A stretch of DNA of 64,000 bases from Phycomyces nitens (taxonomy: Eukaryota > Mucoromycota > Mucoromycetes > Mucorales > Phycomycetaceae): contig JAHRBC010000002.1 in NCBI GenBank assembly GCA_022702545.1, positions 2,294,001 through 2,358,000 of the forward strand, in the 5' to 3' direction. The notes under the pieces are model-generated. The model was given only the letters and a program-made list of their open reading frames with translations, did no database searches and had not been told where the DNA came from. The translations under genes were made by a program, and so were the position numbers. Within the stretch, counting starts at the first letter, position 1. Each line of letters opens with the position of its first letter. Below are positions 44,589-56,090 of the stretch, piece by piece.

Positions 44589-44699
44589 CCCATTTCCTCA
44601 CTTTGTACTATAAAACAACTCATTCCCTCACTTTTATATACAGTCGAATAACCCATTCCCTCACTTTTGAAAACCCCAGAGGTCCATTCCCTCACTTTT
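44589..44699. repeat. E2 right subterminal repeats
   Basis: Four copies of CCATTCCCTCACTTTT-like motifs at 44589, 44621, 44652 and 44684, spaced 31-32 bp. The inverse motif GTGAGGGAATG lies near the left end at 35539. Phased, inverted subterminal motifs are the expected recognition sites for CACTA proteins. Confidence 0.75.
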
Positions 44700-45057
44700 A
44701 AGAGAAACAAAGCCAATAAAAGCATATTAAATATAACAAAAAGGACCAATCTCAGTGGACAATACATGGCAATTGGGTTTGTATGCGCACCTTATAACAG
44801 ACGATACATAAATGGGTATTCATTGAGAATCAGGCGTAGCTATAATGTATATTTAGTTTCTACACAGCTTGCTGACTAGCAATTGTCTAATGTTGGGATT
44901 CCGTCAACCCATATAATCAGAGGATGTTAATCAACGCCATATGGGGCATTGGAATATGGATTCAGATGAAATCTCCTCATAATGTATATGGAATGTAAAA
45001 TTTCATGTACATATACCCCACATTTCAGGTTAGTAAAATCGACCAGTTTTTGTAGTG

Positions 45058-45854
45058 ACAGTTTAGAGTAGAATAAATTTGAAATAAAAGATATAGTCTC
45101 CTTGGCACAACCTCCAATTTGACACGTGATGTGTGTATATGGTTGTGTATAGTGACGAACGACAGCAAATAATAAAATGATAATAAAATAAAGAAAAATG
45201 ACTAATGAAACTCAACAGTATATTCCCAAAATGTAACCGGGCAAAATATCACTGCTCTTCAGAGATCGAAAAGTACAAATACAATAAAATAGAACTGGTA
45301 TTAAACCCAACAAAAGATTCTCTTTATTGATTGAAAACTGAATGTCTTTTATAGACATTCAGAATCGAAAAAGAATAACCGAAAATAATAAAATACATGG
45401 ATAGAATTGTGCCATTGCAGTCAAGGTAAAACAAAGAATAAAGAAATAAATGAATAAAATGATGCAATTCTAGATAAGTATGATAAAGTATAGTATAAAA
45501 ATATTGTAAAAATAATAAAAGTAAAAATGGAAGAAGTACATTGTACAAAGACAATTGTTTAAAGAGGTGTAAAATGGTGCAATCCTGCAAGAAGGTGGCA
45601 AGGATTCACAAAAGAAATAGAAAAGGAAATAAATAAATGTGATAAAATAAAAACAGGAAAAAACTGGGAAGAAAGAAAAATATAGAAACTTGGGGATTGC
45701 CCTGCCAACGTCACCTCACTGGAAACCTGCCCAACTCACTCAGCTCGGACTTCTCCCTCGGACGTGTCCGGCCACTGACCCCTCCTACATCTATGTCCGG
45801 GCCCTTGGTCCGGCTTTATAGTCAACACCAAACCTGCCCATAACACACGTGTCA
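45058..45854 (-). repeat. G1-type LTR with truncated leader
   Basis: 45120-45854 is a 735-bp LTR of the G1 family (TGACACGTGATG...CACGTGTCA). To its left 45058-45119 matches the G1 primer site and leader (CTCCAATT next to the LTR). The rest of that element is missing because the E2 end lies at 45057. AAAC follows (45855-45858). Confidence 0.85.
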
Positions 45855-46244
45855 AAACTGACGCGTGTGGTACTTTGTTGTGTGTAGGAGGTGGACAAGA
45901 AAAGAAAGGTACGGGTAGTAATATGGATCGAAATCCAGAATAGAGGAAGAATAGGTTCGAAAAGGAGGAAACGGGTGCAAATAAGATAGTCGCTTTGTTA
46001 CCAAAGTGACTACAAGAACAGGAATAAGAAATGCTTTCACAAAAGTGAGAGCAAAGGGGATACAAATAGGATGGATACAAATATATGATATTAACTTCAC
46101 CACAGGTGAATCAATAATGAAATACAGCACAGGGATACAAATGAGAAATAAAAAAAAAAGGGGGGGGGAGGGGTAGACAATCTTCCAAGAAGACTTGACT
46201 AATACAAATAAAAATATAAAGAACAACTAATCTTCCACGAAGAC

Positions 46245-49200
46245 CACTACGGCGGAAAAAACAGTAGCTAACTACCGTTTTGGTAGCATTACTACCGTTT
46301 TTTCCCACCAAAAAAACGGTAGTAAAGACTCTGTATAAGGCGATTTCGGTAGCTGTTACCGTTTTTTTAGTGCGAAAAAAAAGGGTAGTTATGACGCAGG
46401 AATAGGCACAGCTACCGTTTTTTTTATCCAACCAAAATCGTTTCTTTATATACTATAGCCTCTCTTTTATATTACTTTATATACTAGCACCCATTCTTTT
46501 TTTACTGCCATTTATTTGAAATAATGGTTTATTTTTTATTATAATTTCGATTTATTTCAAATAATATTAAAATATATATAATAATAATATAGAAACATAC
46601 CAAAAGCAAATACTATTTAATATTATAAAACGTATATGGTACAAACCTTTTACTCAAGCTATACACGATGCCAACAACATGTTGTTATGACTTGGATGGC
46701 CTTTGGTCTTCACCGATTGCTATAAAAATATTGTGGTCAGAGAATGAAGCAATCAAATAAACCGAGCTTATTATTTTGGATAGCATACCAGTATACGTTG
46801 TGCTTGTCAATCGACGTGCCAAGCATCTTGTTATGGATCACTGTCATGACTTGGATAGCACCTTTGGTCTTCATCGATTGCTATAAAAATATTGTGGTCA
46901 GAGAATGAAGCAATCAAATAAACCGAATATAATGTTTTGGGTAGCATACCAGTATATATTGTGCTTGTTAATCAGCGTGCCAAGCATCTTGTTGTGGATC
47001 ACTGTCATGACTTGGAAGGCCTTTGGTCTTCATCAATTGCTATAAAGATATCGTGGTCAGAGAATGAAGCGATCAAATAAACCGAGCATATTGTTTTTGA
47101 TAGCATACCAGTATATATTGTGCTTGTTAATCGGTATACCAAGCATCTCTTGAATTAATGCCACTATATGGAACGTACAGATGTAAATACTAGATGCAGT
47201 AGAAGGAGAGTAGAGAATGCGCAATATGATTAATTAAAGAGTGTAAACATATTATAATATTCTTACCATAGAAAATATATTGCTGTAAAGTCAGCTCATA
47301 AGATTTAAAACTAATTCGAATATAATGGTAGTTGGCAGAATGAGTACATCATTAAGAAAACAATATGCATATTCTACAGAGATTCCCAGGTAGGGAGGTG
47401 GGGAACGACAAACTTTAGTGTAATATAGCTGTAAAAAATTTTCACCTTTTTTAGTGTCTGAAAAATTATGAGATGAGTGTTTCATTCCTTGATTAAAGAT
47501 AGCAGAGCTGAAGATGTGGTATACAAGATTCCAATCGGATGTTTATGTCATTGACAACCTTACATAAGGGAGGGTCATTTAGTTTTACTTCAAAAAAGTA
47601 GAGCAAAGAAAAGAAAAGAAATATAAACTAACCTCGGCATAATACAGCTATAAAAAAATTTCATTTTTTTTGGTGCTTGAAAAAGGGCGAGATGTGTGTT
47701 TCATTCCTAGATTAAAAACAACAGAGCTGAAGATGTGGTATACAAGATGCCAATCGGGCATTTATTAAGGTGGCAATCTTACGTGATGGAGGGTTATTCG
47801 ATTTTATTTCAAAGGAGAGGACCAAAGCAAAGATAAAACAGCTAAAGGAAAAGAGGAAAAGAAAAAGTGCGCTAAAACATATACTAAAAATATGAGAGAA
47901 CCAATAAGAGCAGCCTAAAGAATATTAAAGCCCTGGTCTGTTTCTCTTTGATGAAGGCTCATTGCTCATTCCTAGTGGTGTAAACCTATATCAAACAGTA
48001 GAAATATTATATTAATATTAAATTGAGAATAGATGAGCAACAAAAAGCTCTAACTTACAGTACATCTGTCATGATTGGTGATTCAGCCTCGTCATCTGTT
48101 TGAAATACCTCATCTTCTGAAAGAAAAGAACTGGTTGCTCCTTCCTGCTATAACATAATAAAAATATTGTATTAATTATAATGTATATTCAAATGTTTGT
48201 TAATTAATAAACTTGCCTGGCTGTTCTCTGCCATTTCTCTCTTATGAGTCTGGTTTGCACTCTTAAAGGTATCTTGAAGAATATTCTTGGCACACCACAT
48301 TCTTTTGCACTTGTAAATGTGGAGTGCTATTGTCCTAGCCGTGCCTCACTGGCCACAATCATTGATGACAGGTACGTTGATTTTGTCATCATTGACCAAG
48401 AAGTGTCTTTGCTGCTATTGCTATTATTAGTCAAATAATCTCTTACCTACCCATAGAAAAAGTAATTAGAGTATACTCCAAGCTTATCACGTCAAACTTG
48501 AAGGGCGGTAGAAATGCCAGTTTGCTTGTTGAGCGCTTTGCTGTTCATAGCTTTGTCAGTTCAGCAAACAGCTCTCAGAATTATCCTAGTACAAGTCAGC
48601 CGTCCACATATAATGAAGCAAGTTTCTTAGATCTTCCAGATTGTGTAAGTGCTGCCCAGCTATGGGAGCCATTCAACTGACATGCCAGCTTGAATGATGA
48701 TGACGTGGAAGGTGTCAGCAGCCCTGTTGTCAAGAATACTTTGGCAAAGTACTATGTGCGAAACAGTGGTATGAACAGTATTGAACTTGATGACCCAACG
48801 ATTGTTGTTGCTTCTCGTCTTTGGAAAAATTCAACTGTGCATGCTTCATGAATGTACCAAAGAATAAAATGAGACCAGACGTGGCAATCATCATGTGATG
48901 TTTACCTGTCTGTACAGAAAGTGAGTATTGGTATTAGTCAAAATACAAAATAGAGATCACTCGCATTTTTTATATTTTTATCTAGCCGTCACAATATAAC
49001 TATTCAAAGCTGGTTTGTTGGCACCGTGGAATTTTATTTCGAGCATAAAGAGGTTGATGGCACACCGCACTTTCTGGCATTCGTTGAAGTGATGAAAGAG
49101 CATGGTACAGCAGCCCATGACTCATCTGTGCCAATCGTAATACGGCGGTCACACAGCTCAACTAGACAAACAACCCAGTCAAAATATGCCATTATCAATG

Positions 49201-49730
49201 TGGATGACATTCAGCATCAAGTTGGGCTCATCCAGTACCCTCCGAGTAGTAATCAGTTCTTTATCATTGCACCATATTACGTGTTTAATGACAATCTGCG
49301 TGTGACCATGAGTAACCTTGCCACTTTATTAGCTATTTTATTTGGTATTGATATTTATAAGGAAAGAAAAAAGAAAAAGAAAATTTTTATAATGTCAAAA
49401 ACAAAAAAATTGTTTCAAAAAAATGGTAGTTATGCTACCGTTTTGTTCACACAGGGAAAAATTATTTTTCTCAAGAATGCTCAACATCTTTAACACCAAA
49501 TAAAATGCTCATTTCAATAAACAAGGTTGCCTAAAAATTTACGGACCCTTTCTATGGTACTACAACTACCTCATTGTCAGATGAAAAGACATTCCATGCG
49601 ACTTTTATGAATCGGGATCGATGACATTACCTTTCAACCACAATCTGCGGAGATAAAGTGCTCTAAAATCATAAAAAACGGTAGTTATGCTACCGTTTTT
49701 GGCACAGCTACCGGTCCTTCCGCCGTAGTG
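46245..49730 (+). mobile_element. Non-autonomous CACTA element A4
   Basis: A 3,486-bp copy with CACTACGGCGG...CCGCCGTAGTG ends and a GAC duplication (46242-46244 and 49731-49733). It has three units of the roughly 160-bp tandem repeat (anchors at 46687, 46848 and 47006), versus two in A2 and A3, and a small inversion near 49325-49393. Confidence 0.93.
48450..49330 (+). pseudogene. Decayed transposase-like fragment in A4
   Basis: Same blocks as in A2 and A3. The ATG of the first block is changed to ATA, the shared WEPFN-TGA stop is present, and an extra stop follows near 48850. The last exon (about 48992-49330) reads FYFEHKEVDGTPHFLAF, but its normal TAA is lost because the small inversion begins there, extending the frame artificially. 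Confidence 0.5.
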
Positions 49731-50342
49731 GACTTGGTAAGAAACAAAATATAACGGAAGAAATTCACAAGAAAGAATAAGGATTCAGATAACTTTGTCA
49801 GAGAAGAAACTTGTATCAGAATTTGACATTCTTTATTGAGTGTTTGATTTTGAGATATTTATACTAATTGTTGGATAAAATAATATACGATAAAATAATA
49901 GAAAGATGTTGTATGAAATTATAAAATAACATACAGAAGAGTTGACAGAAGATTGGATAGAATAGAATCAATAAAAATAAAAATAATAATAAAACTAAAT
50001 AAATGAGAAAATTGTTGGGAGATTTGTAGACTTGACTAATGAGAGATTCTTTACCAAAATTGTTAAAGAAGTGTACAACAAAACACAACACTAAATTTTA
50101 GTGTGAGTGGAAATCGAAAGAAAGGGGAAAAGGTTTTGTTAAGGAAAAATTAGAAAAATTGAGAGACAAGAAAAAATGTCAAAGGGAAAAGGTGCAAAGG
50201 TCCTCGCCCGCCGTCGGCAAATGAAATAAATTAAGGACCACGTCACGACTACCTGCACCGTCAGTGACCTTGGCTACCCAAAACGGCCCAAAAATCGGGT
50301 TGCAACTAAGGCTGACAACATTACAACACACCGTGTCAAAAC

Positions 50343-51019
50343 TGAAGCGTGATGTGTTTGTATGGTTGTGTATGGTAACCGAACGGGCGACAAATAAAAT
50401 ATATAAAAGAAACAATGAAAGAACCAGTAAAAGACTAACGAAACTCAACAGAAATATCCCCAAAATGACCGGGCAAAATATAACTGCTCTTCAGAGATCG
50501 AGAGCTTAAACTCAAAAGAATAAAATAACTGTAAAATTGATCGTAAAACTGACTGATAATATTTATTCATTAGAAAAGAATGTCTTTTATAGACAAAGAA
50601 AATAACTAAAAGAATAACCGAAAAATGAAATAATAAAATAATAAAATGATGCCATCAAGGCCAAAGGAAAATATAATAAAAAAAAATACTATAACATAGT
50701 AAAGAAAGGGGTAAGACAAAGAAGTAGGGGAAATAAACTAAAGAAGTACAGAATGGTGCAATCCTGCAAGAAAGTGAGAAAGGATTCACAAAGGAAATAT
50801 AAAAGGAAAGAGTATAAAAAGGAAATAATAAAATGTGATAAAATAAAATAAAGAAAAATTGAAAAGAAAGAGAAATAAAGAAACTCGGGGATCGGCCATC
50901 CTTACTCGGCTCGGACTTCTTCTTCGGACTGGTCCGGCCTCCGACCCCTCCTAGGCCTTTTCCGGGCCCTTGGTCCGGCTTCATGGTCGAAACCGAACCT
51001 GCCCACAACACACGTGTCA
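50343..51019 (-). repeat. G1-family LTR (677 bp)
   Basis: Starts TGAAGCGTGATGTG, ends CACGTGTCA, and shares the G1 LTR middle (GACCGGGCAAAATATAACTGC, CCGGGCCCTTGGTCCGGCTT). Bounded by AAAC on the left and AAA on the right. Solo, as no internal sequence follows. Confidence 0.8.
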
Positions 51020-51022
51020 AAA

Positions 51023-52035
51023 TGACGCGTGTTGAGTTTGTTGTGATGTGAAAACGAGTCAGAAAATATAATAAATTAAATACCACTCGTTGACAATAAC
51101 GATGGTGCGATAGAGATAGACAATAACGGGGGTAGAAACCGAAATTTGGACAGCAAGAAACGGACAAGAGAAAGAAAAGGTGAAAATATGGATAGAGATA
51201 TATAACTTCGCTCGGGACAGTTGAATATATTCTTGACAGCAATGGAAACAGGGAGGAAGAGATATGATAGGAGAGGGGAACTAGATAATTTCACTCAGGA
51301 CAATTACTAAAGTTGACAGCAAGGTACTGGGAAGATACAGATTTGGACGGAAAAGGGAATTGGATGAAAAGAAAAATCAATCTTGGCACAGGTATGACTA
51401 GGAATTTCTATACAAGACAATTCACTAGTTCAGGGACGGAAATTAAGAGAGAGGTAACTGATGATTTTATTGATTGAATTTTTAGTCTCTTATATAGACT
51501 TCGTAAAATATTACTTTGTAGATAATTATGAATTGATTAATAATGGATTATAGAAAATGGGTGTGAGAACGAAAAATAGAACAGTAATATGAGATAATGG
51601 ATACGGATAATGAGAGATTGTGTAAAATGTAAAATGATAAGACAAGACAGAGATATGAAAATATGAGAAAACAAGATGTGCAGTAAGGATGATAATGTAA
51701 AAATGGGTGACAATAATGATAAAGAAAATATAGATATGTGAGAAAAATGTAGAGTGAAGATAAGGATAAATGCGCACAGACAGGAACATGGGGAAAGAGA
51801 AAATGAGATAGATGACAAAAGGTGGACACAAGAATGATAATTGAAATGCAGATAATGGGAGATAAAGATGGAAGTGTAAAGAGGTATATGGGTAAAAAGT
51901 GACTTGCGATGCGATATGAGTGACGTCGCCATATTGACTGGACACGACGTCACTCTTTCTGGCAAGGCAGTCTGGAAAAGGATGACGTTGCTTGCGAAAG
52001 TGGGCGAAGCTGCAAAAACTACAACACCCGTGTCA
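51023..52035 (-). repeat. Related LTR abutting tRNA-Leu (1,013 bp)
   Basis: Starts TGACGCGTGTTGAG and ends CCCGTGTCA. Contains TTTATTGATTGAA and TATATAGAC near 51460-51500. It ends 11 bp before the mature 5' end of tRNA-Leu. The middle differs from G1, so this is a sister family. Open frames inside are AT-rich and unconvincing. Confidence 0.65.
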
Positions 52036-52046
52036 AAAACATGTAT

Positions 52047-52129
52047 GGAGAGATGGCCGAGTTGGTCTAAGGCGTCACGTTAAGGCCGTGATCTCTTCGG
52101 AGGCGTGGGTTCGAATCCCACTCTCTTCA
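52047..52129 (+). tRNA. tRNA-Leu (AAG)
   Basis: An 83-nt class II cloverleaf. The acceptor GGAGAGA pairs with TCTCTTC plus discriminator A, the anticodon arm is TCACG-TTAAGGC-CGTGA with anticodon AAG, a long variable arm includes CTCTTCGGAG, and the T arm is GTGGG-TTCGAAT-CCCAC. T-rich Pol III terminators follow (TTCTTTTCTTTTTC). No intron. Confidence 0.95.
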
Positions 52130-52158
52130 TTCTTTTCTTTTTCAGAAAGTGTCAGATT

Positions 52159-52215
52159 TGTCGTGCTTAATTTTGGTGAGACAAGTTCGAGTGACTTGTC
52201 TTTACAAATCAAGCA
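52159..52215. repeat. 57-bp sequence shared with the tRNA-Met locus
   Basis: Identical to 20825-20881. It lies beyond the T-run terminator of tRNA-Leu, so it is not part of the tRNA transcript. It has the same 8-bp stem and TCGAG loop. Confidence 0.85.
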
Positions 52216-52222
52216 GGATTAG

Positions 52223-52330
52223 AAATGATTATTCATCTGTTTGTAATTTTAGAAATTGGTAATCTGTTTATAATAATTTTGTAAGAACATTAGATACCTC
52301 TTCAGTGTAGTCAAAGATGAATAATCATTT
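52223..52330. repeat. MITE-like inverted repeat
   Basis: A perfect 16-bp inverted repeat (AAATGATTATTCATCT at 52223-52238 and its inverse at 52315-52330) encloses about 76 bp of AT-rich sequence without coding capacity. It may be a small MITE or a fold-back structure. No clear target duplication. Confidence 0.5.
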
Positions 52331-52592
52331 AGAAAACTATCACTGCAAAAATACCCCCGATTCCCATATGTGTAGTTGATACAGTAGGTATGGGATATAA
52401 AGGTCAATTTTCTAGCTCAGGCCCTTTTTTGTGAGTTCAGAGAGAAAAAATATTTTTGATGGATTTTATTGGGTGTAGGCGATTGTGTAGCATGAAAAAA
52501 ATAATTATTAAACTCAAAGTATATCAAATAAACTGTACCTGAATATATCTTCTTTACTGTTAAACCAAAACATTTCAATTATTTATTAAACA

Positions 52593-55500
52593 ATGGCTCC
52601 TATCCGTAAATCTACAAGAACAAAAGAATGTAGATGTTCTATTTGCAAGAACAAAGAGGGTGGATTTGATTTTCTCACAGCTCAAACATTTAAGCGTCAT
52701 ATGCTTAAAGAAGATGCCAAAAACAGTTTTTTTGGTGGTAGATGTAAGATATATTTTATATTTTAATTTGAAAATTATTTAATTAATAATAAATACATTT
52801 TTGAATTAAATAGTAATGGAAATTGTTGATACTGAAGAGCAATACTTTGAGGCCGTAGACAATGTAGAGGCCATGGATTTTGAGTCTGGTGGTAAGGATT
52901 TCTTAAAATTTTATTGTTTTTTTATTAAATTAATTTTTTTACACCTGGGCAGACTTGGAAAACGGCGTTGAAGAATATGAGGGGGTACAAGAACCCATTA
53001 GAAACCTACCTCTCTCTGAGTCCGATGCCATTTTTGGTGCAGAGGATGAATGTAGCTCAGTTGGTGACTCTGACTCTGACTCTGACAGTGAAAGTGAAGA
53101 CGAGATGAATGATGATGAAGGTCTGTATAGTATCTGAGCTGATAATCACTCTATCTATATAAATATTATATATTAATATGCTTTTTTTGATTAATATGTT
53201 TCTAGAATTCAACTCAGAATTGAGTTTCATTCACGGCTTTATAGTCAAGGCTCTTGCCCTGTTCATTTCCTTTTACGTTGTCAATGAAGGCGCAATTATC
53301 TTGATTGCAATCGTGAACAAGATCCTGGATTTTTTGGCGATTCTTTCCGAGTCCCATCAAGTGTCTCTGGTCTCAAAAGTATGGCAGGAATGAATGCATT
53401 GACAAAGGGAATCAAGAAGTATGTTGCATGTGGTGAATGTCACAGCATTTACGAGAACGATGGTGCACCTCTTTTCTGTACATTTGACAAGTTTGAAAAC
53501 AGCGCCTTGTGTGGCCATGGCTTGTTCAAGTCCAATTTGTCATCTGTCCCAAAAAAATCGTATATCTACCAGTCAATCAAACACTCTATCCAAACACTCT
53601 TTTCTCGGCCTGATTTTGAATCACAGATCAACTCTTGGAATCGTGGTCCCAAGGTGGAAAAGACTATGTTTGATATATATGATGGCGCGATGTGGAACGA
53701 GTTGCCTGATGTGAATGGAATCCCCTTTGTTGACAGCGAGCGCTCTCTTATGCTGACATTAAACATTGACTGGTTCCAACCATTTGATGGTGTCACGTAT
53801 TCTTGTGGTGCCATCTACCTTGCTGTCAACAACCTTCCTCGTGATGTCAGATTCAAGAAGGAAAATATCATCCTCGTTGGTTTGATGCCTGGGCCCAGAG
53901 AAGCAAAAACCTCAGAGATAAATCACTATCTCAAACCACTGGTCAATGAGTTGGAGGATCTCTATAAAGGAATCAGAATGAAGACTCATCAATGCCCATC
54001 TGGTGCAACTGTCCGTGCCGCTCTTTTCCTGGTCGCTTGTGACATCCCTGCCACAAGGAAAGTATGTGGGTTCACATCCCATACAAGTACAAATGCTTGT
54101 CATAAGTGTAATCGTCGGTTCAATCGGTTAGCTGGAACGAACTCTGTTGATTATTCTGGATTTGATTTCTCAAAGTGGCTCCTTCGCACTAAGAATGATA
54201 ATCGTAAGGATGCTGAGGTCTGGAGAAATGCAGCCACTCAAGCTGAGAGGCAGCGCCTTGAAGTTGCCAGTGGTGTTCGCTGGTCCGAACTGCATCGTCT
54301 CCAGTACTTTGACGTTGTCCGCTGCACGATCATTGATCCAATGCACAATCTCTTCTTAGGCACTGCCAAGAGGATGATGGAGAGATGGGTTGCAGATGGA
54401 GTAATCAACGATAAGAGTCTCGTTGCCATGCAGAAGATGGTGGAAAAGATGGTGTTGCCGCCAGATTATACTCCATTAAAGACGAAGATTGCAAAGGGGT
54501 TCCCCTTCATGAAAGCTGATGAGTGGAAGTCGTGGTGTTTGGTATACTCTCCCGTGGTATTGAAGAACGTGCTGCCACTGCCAATGTTCAAAAATTGGAT
54601 GTTTTTTGTAAATGCCTGCCGTTTTTTGACCAAGCCAAGTATCTCTGAGGACGATATTGAGGAAGCGCATTGCAATCTGGAGCAGTTTGGCAAAGGTTGT
54701 GAGCAATTATATGAGTCTGACCTCCTCTCTCCCAACATGCACCTCCATCTTCACCTTCGTGAAACGGTTCTGGACTTTGGTCCGGTTTATGGCTACTGGC
54801 TTTTTGGTTTTGAGAGGTACAACAGTATCCTCAAAAACATCAACACGAACAGGAAAGGTGGATTCGAGGCCACATACATGAGAAGCTTTGTTGAGGATAC
54901 ACGAAAGGCAGATTTTGTTCGTGGGTTTCTGAGCACAGCCAATGGATATCATTTGTCAGATATCTTTCGCATGTTTACCAATACCCCAGACACTATATCC
55001 ACGCCAGCACATTCTCATTATTTCTCTACCTTCTCATTGCCTGATTTTGTTGAATATGCTGAAAATCCATTGATAACAGTATATGGTAACGAGCCTTTGC
55101 CACCATCAACACTCCCATTGAAAAAGAAGCCCATGAGTATGATGAGTAGGGCAGAATATGACTGTTTGGTGGAATATTACCAGGTTGCCTACAATGACAG
55201 GTCTATCAAAGGCTGTAATGACACCATGGCTTCCTCTGCTTTTGTCAATGACTGGATCGAAATGCTCAAGTCTGTCAGTATTCTAGGCCAGATGTTCAAA
55301 GGAAGGAGTGGTAGAAATCAAAAAGGATCATACATCCAAGCATTATTTGTTGAGGAAAAGACCGAGGCAGTGTACGCGTATGTTGGAGAGATTCAGTATC
55401 TATTTGTTCACGCATTTAGCCCTGCTGTTTCTTCTTCACATCGTGGAAATGCCTATAACAGTCAACACACCTTTGCTTTTGTGAACTGGTTCAAAACTAC

Positions 55501-55684
55501 GTCAGACACCACCAGAGAGGCTGAAGGCATTGAGATTCACAAGGACGAATTTTCAGCTCTTGACTTTCAAAGCATTCTTCCTGTCCATCGGATTCTCCTG
55601 CCTGTTGCAATTGTGGATTATAAATCTAGTAGTAACATTAACAAAAAACTAGTTGTCCCCTTGCCTAGAAAGGTTTCCGCCTAA
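52593..55684 (+). pseudogene. CACTA (Tnp2-family) transposase of E3, one frameshift
   Basis: Exons 52593-52743, 52814-52891, 52953-53120 and 53206-55684, with GT-AG introns at the same places as E1 and E2. The N-terminal finger is CRCSIC...TFKRH, followed by a strongly acidic segment with Asp-Ser repeats. Early in exon 4 a T-run of six (53330-53335) replaces an expected seven, shifting the frame; the downstream frame is open for over 760 codons with NIDWFQPF, VACDIPATRKVCGF, CHKCNRRF, DPMHNLFLG and YWLFGFERYN. A full product would be about 958 aa. The indel could be real or a homopolymer sequencing error. Confidence 0.85.
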
Positions 55685-55813
55685 ATATATTTATCTTATC
55701 TCTCTTGGTTTTAATTATAATTTTATAGGTTGTTTTGTGAATCATGTGTTTAAAAAGTAAAAAAGACAAAAACAAAGATTTATTCATTTTTGAATGTCCA
55801 GACAGGCAAATTC

Positions 55814-56090
55814 TGTAATGTGCGAGAAGTCACACAATAAGATAATAAGATGGAATCAAATATGAAGATAAAGATACTGTTTATTTGTGATAATGTTCGT
55901 GATATTTATACTAATGTAAGAGATGCCGCAGTCTTCAATATTATATGCTAAGTGTGTTTACTGCGGTTTCTTGCTGAGCAATGGTTGTCTTCTTCTTCTT
56001 GGCATTGCTCACCTAACTACTGCGGTTGGAGTAGTTGCTCCTGATTGGAGAGGATTGGAACTGAGTGTTAATTCCAATCCGCTCCTGACA
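55814..56090 (-). repeat. G3 3' LTR (277 bp)
   Basis: TGTAATGTGCGAG...CGCTCCTGACA, same as 60593-60869 by eye. The gag-pol stop lies 82 bp inside it. Confidence 0.95.

Larger units (their letters stand above)
35514..45057 (+). mobile_element. Autonomous-type CACTA element E2 with nested insertions
   Basis: The ends are a 22-bp perfect inverted repeat starting CACTACAAAAACTGGTC. It carries a transposase gene (plus) and a convergent accessory gene (minus). Inside are a 5'-truncated LINE (39232-40043) and B2 (42698-44442). Without these it is about 7.0 kb, close to E1 and to E3. The flanking triplets CAG and ACA do not match, and the two sides belong to different transposons, so the ends may derive from recombination between two copies. 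Confidence 0.85.
45859..50338 (-). repeat. Solo LTR interrupted by CACTA element A4
   Basis: Starts TGACGCGTGTGG and ends ACCGTGTCA. Without A4 and one GAC it is about 990 bp. Flanked by AAAC on both sides (45855-45858 and 50339-50342), a clean 4-bp duplication. The right portion has the TTTATTGAG and TATTTATAC motifs of these LTRs. No gene is seen in 49734-50338. Confidence 0.65.

Noticed and set aside
45900..46230. Minus-strand frames inside the LTR beside A4
   Set aside because: They run across an LTR-A4 join and have no recognisable motif. The frames are chance openings.
51526..51965. Overlapping minus-strand hydrophobic frames
   Set aside because: Three overlapping frames in AT-rich LTR sequence, with no start context or motif.
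52593..53400. Programmed frameshifting in the E3 transposase T-run
   Set aside because: E1 and E2 encode the same region in one frame, so a single lost T is the simpler reading.
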